Source: Acidimicrobiaceae bacterium (lineage in GTDB: Bacteria > Actinomycetota > Acidimicrobiia > Acidimicrobiales > UBA8592). From it: DNA of 14,400 bases. Both the position numbers and the translations under genes were made by a program. Position 1 is the stretch's first letter, and each line of letters begins with the position of its first letter. This document shows, one piece after another, positions 1-7,003 of the stretch. The notes below the pieces were generated by a model. The model had not been told where the DNA came from. It ran no database searches and saw nothing but the letters and a program-made list of their open reading frames with translations. The stretch is taken from positions 1 through 14,400 of the forward strand of contig PAZD01000060.1 of NCBI GenBank assembly GCA_002715405.1, given 5' to 3'.

Positions 1-60
1 TTTTTGTTCTTCTTTTTGTTCTTCTTTTTGTTCTTCTTTTTGTTCTTCTTTTTGTTCTTC
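1..60. repeat. 12-bp tandem repeat, five perfect copies, encoding EEQK
   Basis: The unit TTTTTGTTCTTC is repeated exactly five times, filling positions 1-60. On the minus strand it reads GAA GAA CAA AAA, so every copy is in frame with the DUF5832-like gene and adds Glu-Glu-Gln-Lys. The array probably continues beyond the window. Perfect identity at the base level suggests recent expansion by slippage. Confidence 0.95.
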
Positions 61-747
61 ACCTATTATTTCTTTAATTACTTCAACATGTTCTTCTTTT
101 GTTTCTTCAACATCATTTGTTTCTCCTTCTTCGATTGGTTCTTCAGAAACATTTTCTAATTTTTTAGCAGCGGCTTCTTCTTTCTTTTTACGAATAACTT
201 CTTCACGCGCTGCCTGAACTTTTTCTCTTTTTTGTTCTTCATAAAAAATATCTTTATTAATCGTATTTTCTTTATATTTTTCCATCATATCATTTAATTG
301 GGAATTTACAAATGATTCATCTTCAATCTTATCAGCACATGGATTCCATGGTAACCAGTAACCAACTTGTCCAACAAAAACATGAAAGTCAGAGTCTATA
401 GTTTGTAGTTTTTTTGCTCTTTTTTCAGCTTCCTCTTTAGTATTATAGGTCCCCCTTACCTTCAGACCACGAATATTTGTTTTAAAATCATTTTGTTCAT
501 CAAAGTCTTTTTGAAGATCATCTTGAAATTTGTAGGTAAAGTCTTTATATTGTTCCATTATTTTTTTAAAGTCCATATCTTTATCCTTACAGACAGACTG
601 AAGAAATTTAGCAACTTTAAATCCCTCTTTTGATTCGATTAAATCTTCTGGGGAAACAAATGATAAACAAACATAATTCTGTCCGGGAATTGCTTCATCA
701 ACTTCTAGATAATCAATTTTTTCTTCTTTTGTTTCAATATCACTCAT
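1..747 (-). CDS. DUF5832-like conserved giant-virus protein, C-terminus cut by the window edge
   Basis: Open reading frame of 249 codons from an ATG at 745-747 running off the left edge without a stop, so the C-terminus is missing. The body (about residues 15-175) has the pattern I associate with the giant-virus family DUF5832: PGQNYVCLSFVSPED at 21-35, RGLKVRGTYNTKEEAEKRAK at 93-112, then FHVFVGQVGYWLPWNP at 121-136. Residues 165-230 are charged and probably helical, and residues 230-249 are five exact EEQK repeats. The function of the family is unknown to me; such proteins are conserved in mimivirus-like and algal viruses. It is divergently oriented to the 797 gene, with 49 bases of almost pure A/T between them. 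The family name is from memory of the motif pattern; that this is a real gene is near certain from unbroken coding and conserved-looking sequence. Confidence 0.8.
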   Translation of the reverse strand, partial: MSDIETKEEKIDYLEVDEAIPGQNYVCLSFVSPEDLIESKEGFKVAKFLQSVCKDKDMDFKKIMEQYKDFTYKFQDDLQKDFDEQNDFKTNIRGLKVRGTYNTKEEAEKRAKKLQTIDSDFHVFVGQVGYWLPWNPCADKIEDESFVNSQLNDMMEKYKENTINKDIFYEEQKREKVQAAREEVIRKKKEEAAAKKLENVSEEPIEEGETNDVEETKEEHVEVIKEIIGEEQKEEQKEEQKEEQKEEQK

Positions 748-796
748 TTTATAATTAATGATTAGTTTTTTTTTAAATATTTTAAACTAATATATT
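748..796. promoter_or_regulatory. Divergent AT-rich intergenic region
   Basis: Forty-nine bases separate two divergent start codons, so both promoters must lie here or inside the genes. The stretch is almost only A and T with a run of T at about 766-774. I do not find the AAAATTTGA motif seen upstream of four other genes in this window, which suggests a different promoter class for this pair. Confidence 0.5.
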
Positions 797-1213
797 ATGA
801 AAGGGAAAATTCCAAAAAAATATACATCACGTTTAAATAAGAAAGATAGACAAAAACAGATACATAATATTTATAAATCAAGGAAATCTTATAAAAAAAA
901 GAAATATATTAATCGACCAAAACTAAGAAGTCATAAATCGAAGAAGAGTCAATGGGTTGTAAAGTTTGAAGCAAAATATGGTAAGGGTATTAAGACATAT
1001 AAAGAAATTGAACGTGTAACTGGTATTCCTAAAAAGGCATTGATGGAAGTTGTTAGAAAAGGTAAAGGGGCATATTATAGTTCAGGTTCTAGACCAAATC
1101 AAACTGCCGAATCTTTGGGTAGAGCACGGATGTATTCTTATATAATGGGTGGACCAACAAGAAAAGTAGATAATCATATTACAAATAAATATAATGTAAG
1201 ATTTCACGATTAA
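797..1213 (+). CDS. DUF5824-like small basic protein
   Basis: A 138-aa protein, very basic in its first 60 residues (many KK and RK pairs), possibly nucleic-acid binding. The second half carries a conserved-looking block: YGIKTYKEIERVTGIPKKAL-like text at about 61-82, then RKGKGAYYSSGSRP at 87-100, GRARMYSYIMGG at 108-119 and RKVD at 122-125. This arrangement (a gly-rich segment, SGSRPNQTAESLGRARMYS, then GG..RKVD) matches what I remember of DUF5824, a family in giant viruses and some phages with no assigned function. It converges on the 1219-1875 gene with only five bases between the stop codons. The first-ATG start is directly preceded by an AT-rich leader. Family assignment is from memory; the gene itself is well supported. 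Confidence 0.78.
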   Translation: MKGKIPKKYTSRLNKKDRQKQIHNIYKSRKSYKKKKYINRPKLRSHKSKKSQWVVKFEAKYGKGIKTYKEIERVTGIPKKALMEVVRKGKGAYYSSGSRPNQTAESLGRARMYSYIMGGPTRKVDNHITNKYNVRFHD

Positions 1214-1218
1214 TTTGT

Positions 1219-1875
1219 TTATTTCTTTCCGCTTTTACTCTTTTGTTTACTTTTACTTTTACTTTTACTCTTTTGTTTAGTTTTACTTTTACTTTTACTC
1301 TTTTGTTTAGTTTTACTTTTAATTTTTTGTTTACTTTTATTTTTTTGTTTACTTTTATTTTTTTGTTTACTTCTATCTTTTTTCTTCTCTAGACGTTTAT
1401 CTGAGAATAATTTATTAATATCTCCACTTCTTGCGAATGTTAAATGAACATTTCGATTATTACCACAAGCTTTATTAACCTTTTCCATGAATATTTCAGG
1501 ACATGAACATATTATAATATGAGTATCTCCATCTGCCCTTTTGATAAGTTCATCGATAAAGTCAATACTAATCCTTCTTTCTTCAATTGTTTCCCACGAT
1601 GCTCCTTTAATTTTCTCATGTTCAATTGCTTCTTGAATAATTTGAATCATTTTAGGCCATTCAAGTAATGTGAATTTACCTTTTTGAATATCACCTTTAA
1701 TACCGGTAAGTATGATTCTTTTTGCTTTAAATCTGAAAGCTTCTTCAATTGATTTTACTGTTTGAGCGACATAGGATTCAAACCAAGGTACTTTTATTTC
1801 CTTATTTGATTTTACAATGGTAATAATATCTTCTTTTTCTGTAAAAATTGTCAATTTTTTTTTTTTATCTTTCAT
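1219..1875 (-). CDS. Unrecognised protein with a Lys/Ser/Gln repeat tail
   Basis: A 218-aa protein I do not recognise. Residues 1-160 look like a compact alpha/beta domain: alternating hydrophobic strands (RIILTGI at 53-59, THIIICSCP at 118-126, NVHLTFARSGD at 142-152) with amphipathic helices between them. There is a CSC motif at 123-125. From about residue 165 the protein becomes a low-complexity tail of Lys, Ser and Gln in variants of KSKQKN, KSKTKQ and KSKSK, ending SKSGKK, which is highly basic and probably disordered and may bind DNA, RNA or acidic surfaces. It lies downstream of topoisomerase II on the same strand, with 76 bases between them. No signal peptide or membrane segment is seen. 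Coding is clear; function is unknown. Confidence 0.8.
   Translation of the reverse strand: MKDKKKKLTIFTEKEDIITIVKSNKEIKVPWFESYVAQTVKSIEEAFRFKAKRIILTGIKGDIQKGKFTLLEWPKMIQIIQEAIEHEKIKGASWETIEERRISIDFIDELIKRADGDTHIIICSCPEIFMEKVNKACGNNRNVHLTFARSGDINKLFSDKRLEKKKDRSKQKNKSKQKNKSKQKIKSKTKQKSKSKSKTKQKSKSKSKSKQKSKSGKK
1230..1378. repeat. Degenerate in-frame repeat encoding the KSKQK tail
   Basis: Imperfect short repeats of the type TTTTGTTTACTTTTA and TTTTACTTTTACTCTTTTG fill the 3' part of the 1219-1875 gene. They stay in frame and encode the Lys/Ser/Gln-rich tail. The copies differ by point changes, unlike the perfect array at the left edge, which suggests an older expansion. Confidence 0.8.
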
Positions 1876-1930
1876 TATACTATAGTTAAATATTAAAAAA
1901 AAATGATGATTAAATAATTGGCTTAAGATG

Positions 1931-1963
1931 TTTTTATATTTTATATATTTTTTATATTTTATA
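1931..1963. repeat. 15-bp direct repeat at the topoisomerase II 3' end
   Basis: TTTTTATATTTTATA occurs at 1931-1945 and again at 1949-1963. The second copy covers the last codons and the stop of topoisomerase II (read on the minus strand); the first is just downstream. It could be a slippage duplication or part of an AT-rich 3' end signal. No strong hairpin is formed. Confidence 0.6.
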
Positions 1964-4900
1964 CATTTTTTTGTATTGTTCTTCGAATGTAATTAGTTCT
2001 TGTTTCCATATTTCTTTAATATCTGTATTCGTCAATGTATTTAGTTCAATATTCTTTTTCTGAATTTCTTTTTCTAGTTCTTGAACCTTTTCAAGTGTGA
2101 AATTATATACTGAAAGATTTAGAAGATAGTTATATTCTGTTTTTACTTCAACATTTTCATCATATTCAATGATTGAATTCGATTCATAGAATGGGAAGTT
2201 AAATGAACGCAATGTATCAATGATAGATTGCTTTGGTTGTTTATACACGACAATTTTATCATCAATTACGTAATTAATGAACATCATTTTCGCATCATGT
2301 AGTTTAATCTCATTTTTAAGATTATTGATTTGATAGTCCTTTCTCTTTTCATACATTGAATATCTCGTATAGTAATGTTCATCAATGATCTGATAGATGG
2401 TATCATATTTACGAATAACACCATCTTTATTATAGAGATGAAGGTTTGATAAAGATTTACTTGAGGTTAATTTAAATTTGTCTTCAATGACATCATTCTT
2501 TTTATAGGTATTATCGAATAGGACTTCATCATTTACTTTTACGATAAACTTTACATGATCATCCGTCGAATGATTTTCATAATCAAGAATCCATGAATCT
2601 TCAAGTTGGATTATTTTTTCAATAAATTCTTTAAAATCGTGAGTCCATTTACCAATCGGGAGTTCTGTAATAATAATTTTATCATCCTCAATAGTGTATT
2701 TTCCTTTTGTAATAAATTTGGTAATTCCTTTTTCTACATTTTTGATTATTTTCCCTTTAAAACCGCGATAATAAGGTTTCATTGCCATATAGGGTAATCC
2801 ATTAAGTTTTCGTTGAATATTATTTGAACAATCCAATGGATTGAATTGGGGAATTGTAGTACTAAAACCTGTTCCAATACCAACCATTCCATTTACAAGA
2901 ACCATTGGTAGAATAGGACAATACCATTTTGGTTCAACGATTAATCCATCATCATTGATATAATCTAATAGAGGGAAATCCGAAGATGGATAAAGAATAT
3001 CAACAATTGGATTTAATTGTGTGTGAATATACCTCGCGCTAGCTGAATCATTACCACCCATAATACGTGTTCCAAATTGACCATTTGGTTGGAGTAAATT
3101 AATATTATTTGAACCTATAAATGTCTGTGCCATTCCAATAATTGCTCCTTGAAGAGAGGCTTCACCATGATGATATGCCGCATTTTCACTGACATATCCT
3201 GAAAGCTGAGCAACACGAATTTCAGAGTAGAGTTTTCGTTTGAAACATGAGAATAGGATTTTTCTTTGTGAGACTTTTAGACCATCAATCGATGATCCAA
3301 TTGATCTCATATTATCAGCATTTGAGAAATGAATAAATTCTCGATGAATGAAATCACTGATGTTTGTATCTTTAGAATTATAATCAAGAATGTTAGCTTC
3401 ATCGTATTGTTTGAGCCATTCTTTACGTTTATCTGCTTCTGTTTTTTTGAAAGCAAGAACCATGGAATGATCTGTTTCATCATTAGTGATATATTGATTT
3501 ACTTTTAGATCTTTAAAATATTCTTTTGCTTCTTTTGAGGTTGATGTACCTAATCCCTTGTAATATTTAATCGAACATTTCTTTGTATTTTTCATCTTCC
3601 AATTATGATAATCCGTTAAGGTATAGAATGATTTTACTTTCTGTCCTATCGTAGCCTTAATAATGGGAGTTACCATACAATTTACAAAGTTTAGATCAAG
3701 TAATTCAGGCCATTCACTATGAAATAGGTTTAGGATTAATCCTTTAATGTGAGAACCATCATGATCCTGATCTGTCATAATCATAACTTTTCCATAACGT
3801 AGTGTTTTAATATCTTTATATTTTTTACCTGATTCAAGACCAAGTATTTTTTTTATATTAGTAATTTCAGAATTTTTGACAATTTGCTGAATTGTTGCGT
3901 CACGAACATTCAACACCTTACCCTTGAGTGGAAATACACCATATTGATCTCTTCCAACAACCGATAGTCCAGCAATGGCCATTGATTTTGCTGAATCCCC
4001 TTCAGTTAGGATTAGTGTACATAGATGTGATTTCCTTGTCCCTGCCCAATTAGCATCATCTAATTTAGGGATGTCCCTTAATTTATTTTTCTTTGTTCCA
4101 TTTGTTTTTTTAGCTAATGTTTTATCCTTAAATTCTGAAAATTGTAATACCTTTTCAGATAATCCATTCTCGCATATTTTCTTGATCAATTTATCATTGA
4201 TTTCTGGTTGAGATCCGAATTTTGATTTCGGTGTAATCAATCTTTCCTTTGTTTGAGAATCAAAGGATGGATTTTCAATTACTGAATTTAGATAAATCGA
4301 TAGATAATTCTTTACATATTTTTCAGGAACTTCCTTCTTATGTTTTTTTGTAATATATTTTACCACCTTTGATGTAATCATCTTTGTAATAATATCAACA
4401 TGAACACCGCCTTTTGGAGTTGCAATACCATTTACGAATGAAACTTGTTCAAACTTATCATTCAAGGAAACACTTACTGCTACTTCCCAACGATCGGAAA
4501 GTTTTTCATATATTTTCTTATTCCCAGAATAAAGATTAATATAATCAGAAAATGATTTAATCTTGATTTTTTCATCATTATAATATACACTTATCTTATT
4601 ATCAGTTACTCCAGCAATATCATAAATACGACGTTTCATAAATGAAACCATATCATCAGAAAATTTAGTAATACCGAACCTAGGAAAATCAGTTTTCCAT
4701 GTAATTTTTGTATATGGTTTTGCGTTTGATTTCTTAATTACTGGTTTTTTAATAATGGTCATATTCTTATGAAAAGATTGTGTATATTTCTGTTTTGTTA
4801 CAGAATCAATCGTTTCAATAGTGAAATCTGTTGAGAAGATATTAATAATTTTTGCTCCATAACCATTCTTACCTCCAACTATTTTTTTTTCATCTTTCTT

Positions 4901-5284
4901 ATAATTGCTCGAAGTCAATAATCTTCCAAAGATGAGTTCTGGATTATATATACCTGATTTATGTTTTTCAATTAGAATACCATCACCATCATTATAGATT
5001 GAGATTTCATTTGTTTCACTATTATAGTTGAATTTTATTTTCGTAACTTGATTAACCCCTTCTTTCGATTGTAGTCGAACAGCATGATCACGGGCATTTA
5101 CAGCCCCTTCATTAAACATATTATAAAGTACTGGAATATATTCAATTTCCTGAAAAACAATTTTTCCATCCTTTAAGATAGGTAAATGATCTTGTATTTT
5201 ATTATCACCACCAGCATATGTATCTGGAGCATCATATACATGTGTACGAAGATCTTTCTCCTCGTATTCTACTTTATCTTTCAT
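1952..5284 (-). CDS. DNA topoisomerase II (type IIA), eukaryote-like, without C-terminal tail
   Basis: An ATP-dependent type IIA topoisomerase that passes one DNA duplex through another, expected to relieve supercoils and separate replicated viral genomes. The GHKL ATPase is at the N-terminus: E59, N63 and D66 in NEGAVNARDH, NDGDGI at 98-103, GGKNGYGAK at 137-145 and the QTK loop at 344-346. The TOPRIM domain has EGDSA at 428-432 and DQDHDG at 505-510, which supply the metal-binding acidic residues. KGLGTST at 576-582 and the winged-helix region follow. The catalytic tyrosine is Y752 in SARYI, preceded by R751. The protein is 1110 aa, well short of cellular TOP2 (about 1400-1500 aa): it stops just after the C-gate coiled coil and lacks the variable regulatory tail, like known algal-virus topoisomerases. 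A putative promoter motif lies 38 bases upstream of the ATG. Confidence 0.97.
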   Translation of the reverse strand: MKDKVEYEEKDLRTHVYDAPDTYAGGDNKIQDHLPILKDGKIVFQEIEYIPVLYNMFNEGAVNARDHAVRLQSKEGVNQVTKIKFNYNSETNEISIYNDGDGILIEKHKSGIYNPELIFGRLLTSSNYKKDEKKIVGGKNGYGAKIINIFSTDFTIETIDSVTKQKYTQSFHKNMTIIKKPVIKKSNAKPYTKITWKTDFPRFGITKFSDDMVSFMKRRIYDIAGVTDNKISVYYNDEKIKIKSFSDYINLYSGNKKIYEKLSDRWEVAVSVSLNDKFEQVSFVNGIATPKGGVHVDIITKMITSKVVKYITKKHKKEVPEKYVKNYLSIYLNSVIENPSFDSQTKERLITPKSKFGSQPEINDKLIKKICENGLSEKVLQFSEFKDKTLAKKTNGTKKNKLRDIPKLDDANWAGTRKSHLCTLILTEGDSAKSMAIAGLSVVGRDQYGVFPLKGKVLNVRDATIQQIVKNSEITNIKKILGLESGKKYKDIKTLRYGKVMIMTDQDHDGSHIKGLILNLFHSEWPELLDLNFVNCMVTPIIKATIGQKVKSFYTLTDYHNWKMKNTKKCSIKYYKGLGTSTSKEAKEYFKDLKVNQYITNDETDHSMVLAFKKTEADKRKEWLKQYDEANILDYNSKDTNISDFIHREFIHFSNADNMRSIGSSIDGLKVSQRKILFSCFKRKLYSEIRVAQLSGYVSENAAYHHGEASLQGAIIGMAQTFIGSNNINLLQPNGQFGTRIMGGNDSASARYIHTQLNPIVDILYPSSDFPLLDYINDDGLIVEPKWYCPILPMVLVNGMVGIGTGFSTTIPQFNPLDCSNNIQRKLNGLPYMAMKPYYRGFKGKIIKNVEKGITKFITKGKYTIEDDKIIITELPIGKWTHDFKEFIEKIIQLEDSWILDYENHSTDDHVKFIVKVNDEVLFDNTYKKNDVIEDKFKLTSSKSLSNLHLYNKDGVIRKYDTIYQIIDEHYYTRYSMYEKRKDYQINNLKNEIKLHDAKMMFINYVIDDKIVVYKQPKQSIIDTLRSFNFPFYESNSIIEYDENVEVKTEYNYLLNLSVYNFTLEKVQELEKEIQKKNIELNTLTNTDIKEIWKQELITFEEQYKKMYKI

Positions 5285-5361
5285 TTAATATAATTTATCT
5301 ATTATTTTTTTAAATAAAAGTTCAAATTTTTCACAAAATAAATATTTACTATTATATATAT
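5285..5361. promoter_or_regulatory. Divergent intergenic region between topo II and the 5362 gene
   Basis: Seventy-seven bases hold the leaders of two divergent genes. On the minus strand it contains AAAATTTGA for topoisomerase II. The plus-strand gene has no copy of that motif; it is preceded by a TATATATAT run directly before its ATG, so the two genes may be in different temporal classes. Confidence 0.5.
5322..5330 (-). promoter_or_regulatory. AAAATTTGA promoter-like motif upstream of topo II
   Basis: The plus strand reads TCAAATTTT, giving AAAATTTGA on the minus strand, with its downstream end 38 bases before the topoisomerase ATG. The same word (one base different in one case) is found at 34-37 bases before three other start codons in the window. 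It resembles, with one additional T, the AAAATTGA early promoter known from Mimivirus. Confidence 0.6.
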
Positions 5362-6099
5362 ATGACAAAAAAAGATACAAAACAAAGAAGAAAATATACG
5401 AAACAAAGAAGAAAAGGTACAAAACAACGAAGGAAAGATACGAAACAACGAAGAAAAGGTACAAAACAACGAAGGAAAGATACAAAACGAAAAAGAAAGC
5501 AAAAAGGTGGAGTTGCATTAACAGCTGCTGCAGGATCAATTGTATGGACTGAATATTTAACAAAAATTGCAATACTTATTACTGCCATTGCAATGAATAT
5601 TGGAATTATTAAAGCAGATGAAAATACTCCTATTATTGGTAGTCTATTAAGGCCTCTAAGTGAAACGGAAATACAGATGAAGGAACAAGCGAAGCAACAA
5701 AAAAGATCAGCGGTCGATCGTATGAAAGAATTAAAGATGCAGGCGAAAATGCAAATGCAACCGCAGGAGCCAGTATATCAGGCATATGCAGCACCGGCAC
5801 CAGCCGTAGCAGCACCGGCACCAGCCGCAGCAGCGCCCGAAAGCGAGAACCCCCTTCAGGGAGCATTAGCAGAAAAGAAAGAGCAAGCAGCAGAAAAAGC
5901 GAAAGAGAAAGCAATTGCCGCATTTCAAGGGAAGGCTAAAGAGAAAGCGGCAGCGAAAGCAAAAAATGAAGCAGCAGAAAAAGCAAAAAAGGAAGCAGCA
6001 GAAAAAGCAAAAAAGGAAGCAGCAGCAGCAGCGAAAAAGAAAGCAGCAGCACAAAAAGCAGCCAAAGGATTCAAAATCAAAAGGAAGAAAAAAAAATAA
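5362..6099 (+). CDS. Basic-repeat, single-membrane-segment, Ala/Lys-rich protein (possible virion protein)
   Basis: A 245-aa protein of unusual composition that I cannot assign to a family. Residues 6-40 are five copies of a seven-residue unit TKQRRK(Y/G/D), strongly basic. This leads into KRKRKQKGG at 42-50. A hydrophobic stretch, best at about 65-83 (YLTKIAILITAIAMNIGII), is a likely membrane anchor. Residues 101-133 are Met/Gln/Lys-rich and helical, 136-160 are a Pro/Ala linker with two copies of AAPAPA, and 168-235 are a long Ala/Lys/Glu helix with EAAEKAKK repeats, similar in texture to TolA or histone H1 tails. The C-terminus is FKIKRKKKK. The two basic ends suggest contact with DNA or a negatively charged surface. 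The KGG followed by a hydrophobic segment might be a protease site (inference). Its stop codon abuts that of the convergent GIY-YIG gene with no base between. Confidence 0.85.
   Translation: MTKKDTKQRRKYTKQRRKGTKQRRKDTKQRRKGTKQRRKDTKRKRKQKGGVALTAAAGSIVWTEYLTKIAILITAIAMNIGIIKADENTPIIGSLLRPLSETEIQMKEQAKQQKRSAVDRMKELKMQAKMQMQPQEPVYQAYAAPAPAVAAPAPAAAAPESENPLQGALAEKKEQAAEKAKEKAIAAFQGKAKEKAAAKAKNEAAEKAKKEAAEKAKKEAAAAAKKKAAAQKAAKGFKIKRKKKK
5377..5481. repeat. 21-bp tandem repeat, five copies, with 42-bp higher order
   Basis: Five 21-base units encode TKQRRK plus Y, G, D, G, D. The G and D units alternate, giving a near-perfect 42-base period over the last four units, so the array probably grew by duplicating a pair of units. 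All copies keep the reading frame of the 5362 gene. Confidence 0.9.
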
Positions 6100-6105
6100 T
6101 TATTT
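6094..6105. terminator. 12-bp palindrome centred on abutting stop codons
   Basis: AAATAATTATTT is a perfect palindrome whose centre lies exactly between the stop of the plus-strand gene (6097-6099) and the stop of the minus-strand gene (6100-6102). A hairpin here could serve both transcripts; hairpin 3' ends are known in Mimivirus. The arms are short and A/T only, so it may be chance. Confidence 0.25.
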
Positions 6106-6678
6106 AAAATAAATCTTTCGATAACATTCACGACAATAACGATAATTATTTTGAAGGTTAGAAATATCACTATTACACTCTAAACAATTTCTTCCTTTTG
6201 GTAAAATGTTCTCATCAAATGATAGATTTCCACCAAATTTTTGAACCCATGTTGCCATTTTATCTGATTTACATTGAGTTATAAAATGATCATTACTACC
6301 ACATTTTCTACATAAATTATTTAATTCACAATATAACTGAGCAGCAATAACCTTATCATTAAAAGATAATGGATAGGGACTTGTAAACATTGATCCTCTT
6401 ACATTTTCAATACCATATTTTTCAATTAATCTTAATGTCTCGACTAATTCAGTAAAATAAGGTTGTTGTTGTGTTAATGGTTTTAATTCATTTATAAAAT
6501 TATACTTCTTTGTCCATGAACATCCATTACCATTTTCATGAACCCAAATTCGTTTCACAACATTATTTGATTCTCCAACATAATATTTACCATCTTCCAA
6601 CTCTAATACATATGTTTGTTTTTGTTTTTGTTTTTGTTTTCTCTTATTTTTACAACAATACTTAAGACAACGAAACAT
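6100..6678 (-). CDS. GIY-YIG nuclease-like protein with CCHC knuckle and C-terminal zinc ribbon
   Basis: A 192-aa protein. After a short Cys/Lys-rich start and a KQKQKQKQ run (14-21), residues 22-95 form a GIY-YIG domain: TYVLELEDGKYYVGES has the TYV and YVG strands, R43 matches the conserved arginine, and SWTKKY followed by FTELVETLRLIEKYGIENVRG (74-95) resembles the virus-type continuation, with E77 a candidate metal-binding glutamate. C123-x2-C126-x4-H131-x4-C136 is a CCHC zinc knuckle. C165-x2-C168 and C182-x2-C185 form a second zinc site. GIY-YIG proteins cut DNA in repair, recombination or homing; combined with zinc knuckles it is a typical giant-virus architecture. It is a stand-alone gene, not inside another gene. 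Activity is inferred and the active-site assignment beyond R43 is tentative. Confidence 0.85.
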   Translation of the reverse strand: MFRCLKYCCKNKRKQKQKQKQTYVLELEDGKYYVGESNNVVKRIWVHENGNGCSWTKKYNFINELKPLTQQQPYFTELVETLRLIEKYGIENVRGSMFTSPYPLSFNDKVIAAQLYCELNNLCRKCGSNDHFITQCKSDKMATWVQKFGGNLSFDENILPKGRNCLECNSDISNLQNNYRYCRECYRKIYFK

Positions 6679-6703
6679 TTACCATGGTTTTGTACTTAAA
6701 CCC

Positions 6704-6973
6704 TTAAGCATTTTTATTCATACGATAGAAATAAAGAGCTGTCATACCACCGACAACTTGGGATAAAATATACATTGGAAGATCTTTACCAGATAATGAT
6801 TTTTTAAGATACATCATAATTGATACAGCAGGATTAAAATGACCACCACTAATACTTCCACCAAAATAGATCGATGCTAAGAGAGCAACTGCGATAGGGA
6901 TTGGTTCACCAACCCTTAGAATAACTGATAAGAAAATAAATGTACCAATAAATTCAACAATATAGTTTAACAT
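6704..6973 (-). CDS. Half-length aquaporin/MIP-like protein with one NPA motif
   Basis: An 89-aa membrane protein from ATG at 6971-6973. A reading-frame extension upstream would need a TTG start, so I choose the ATG. It matches the N-terminal half of the major intrinsic protein family (aquaporins and glycerol channels): TM1 about 5-20 with the EFIGTFIFL pattern, TM2 about 26-43, then SGGHFNPAVS at 42-51 holding the NPA motif at 47-49 and the short half-helix, then TM3 about 64-84 (LPMYILSQVVGGMTALYF). Full MIPs are about 230-280 aa with two inverted repeats and two NPA motifs; here the gene ends after the first repeat and no second half is nearby. It may assemble as a dimer, be a relic, or have another role. 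It is followed 25 bases later by the GIY-YIG gene on the same strand. Confidence 0.85.
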   Translation of the reverse strand: MLNYIVEFIGTFIFLSVILRVGEPIPIAVALLASIYFGGSISGGHFNPAVSIMMYLKKSLSGKDLPMYILSQVVGGMTALYFYRMNKNA

Positions 6974-7003
6974 TTTATATAATAACAATAAAAAAAAATG
7001 ATA

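Noticed and set aside
2606..2797. 63-codon plus-strand frame inside topoisomerase II
   Set aside because: It is antisense to a region with strong topoisomerase coding sequence and has no motif or promoter of its own.
3975..4211. 78-codon plus-strand frame inside topoisomerase II
   Set aside because: It is antisense to the TOPRIM region around EGDSA, which is clearly coding on the minus strand.
5285..5588. Three minus-strand frames rich in Phe, Leu and Cys (looking like membrane proteins)
   Set aside because: They are the reverse reading of the Lys/Arg repeat of the 5362 gene; the apparent repeats and hydrophobicity follow from that.
5633..6170. Leu/Phe/Cys-rich minus-strand frames and a Lys/Gln-rich plus-strand frame at 5915-6112
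   Set aside because: They are alternate frames of the Ala/Lys/Glu-rich part of the 5362 gene, with low-complexity composition caused by the repeats.
6974..6988. Five-residue N-terminal extension of the half-aquaporin
   Set aside because: It requires a TTG start; the ATG at 6971-6973 matches where the MIP family begins its first membrane helix.
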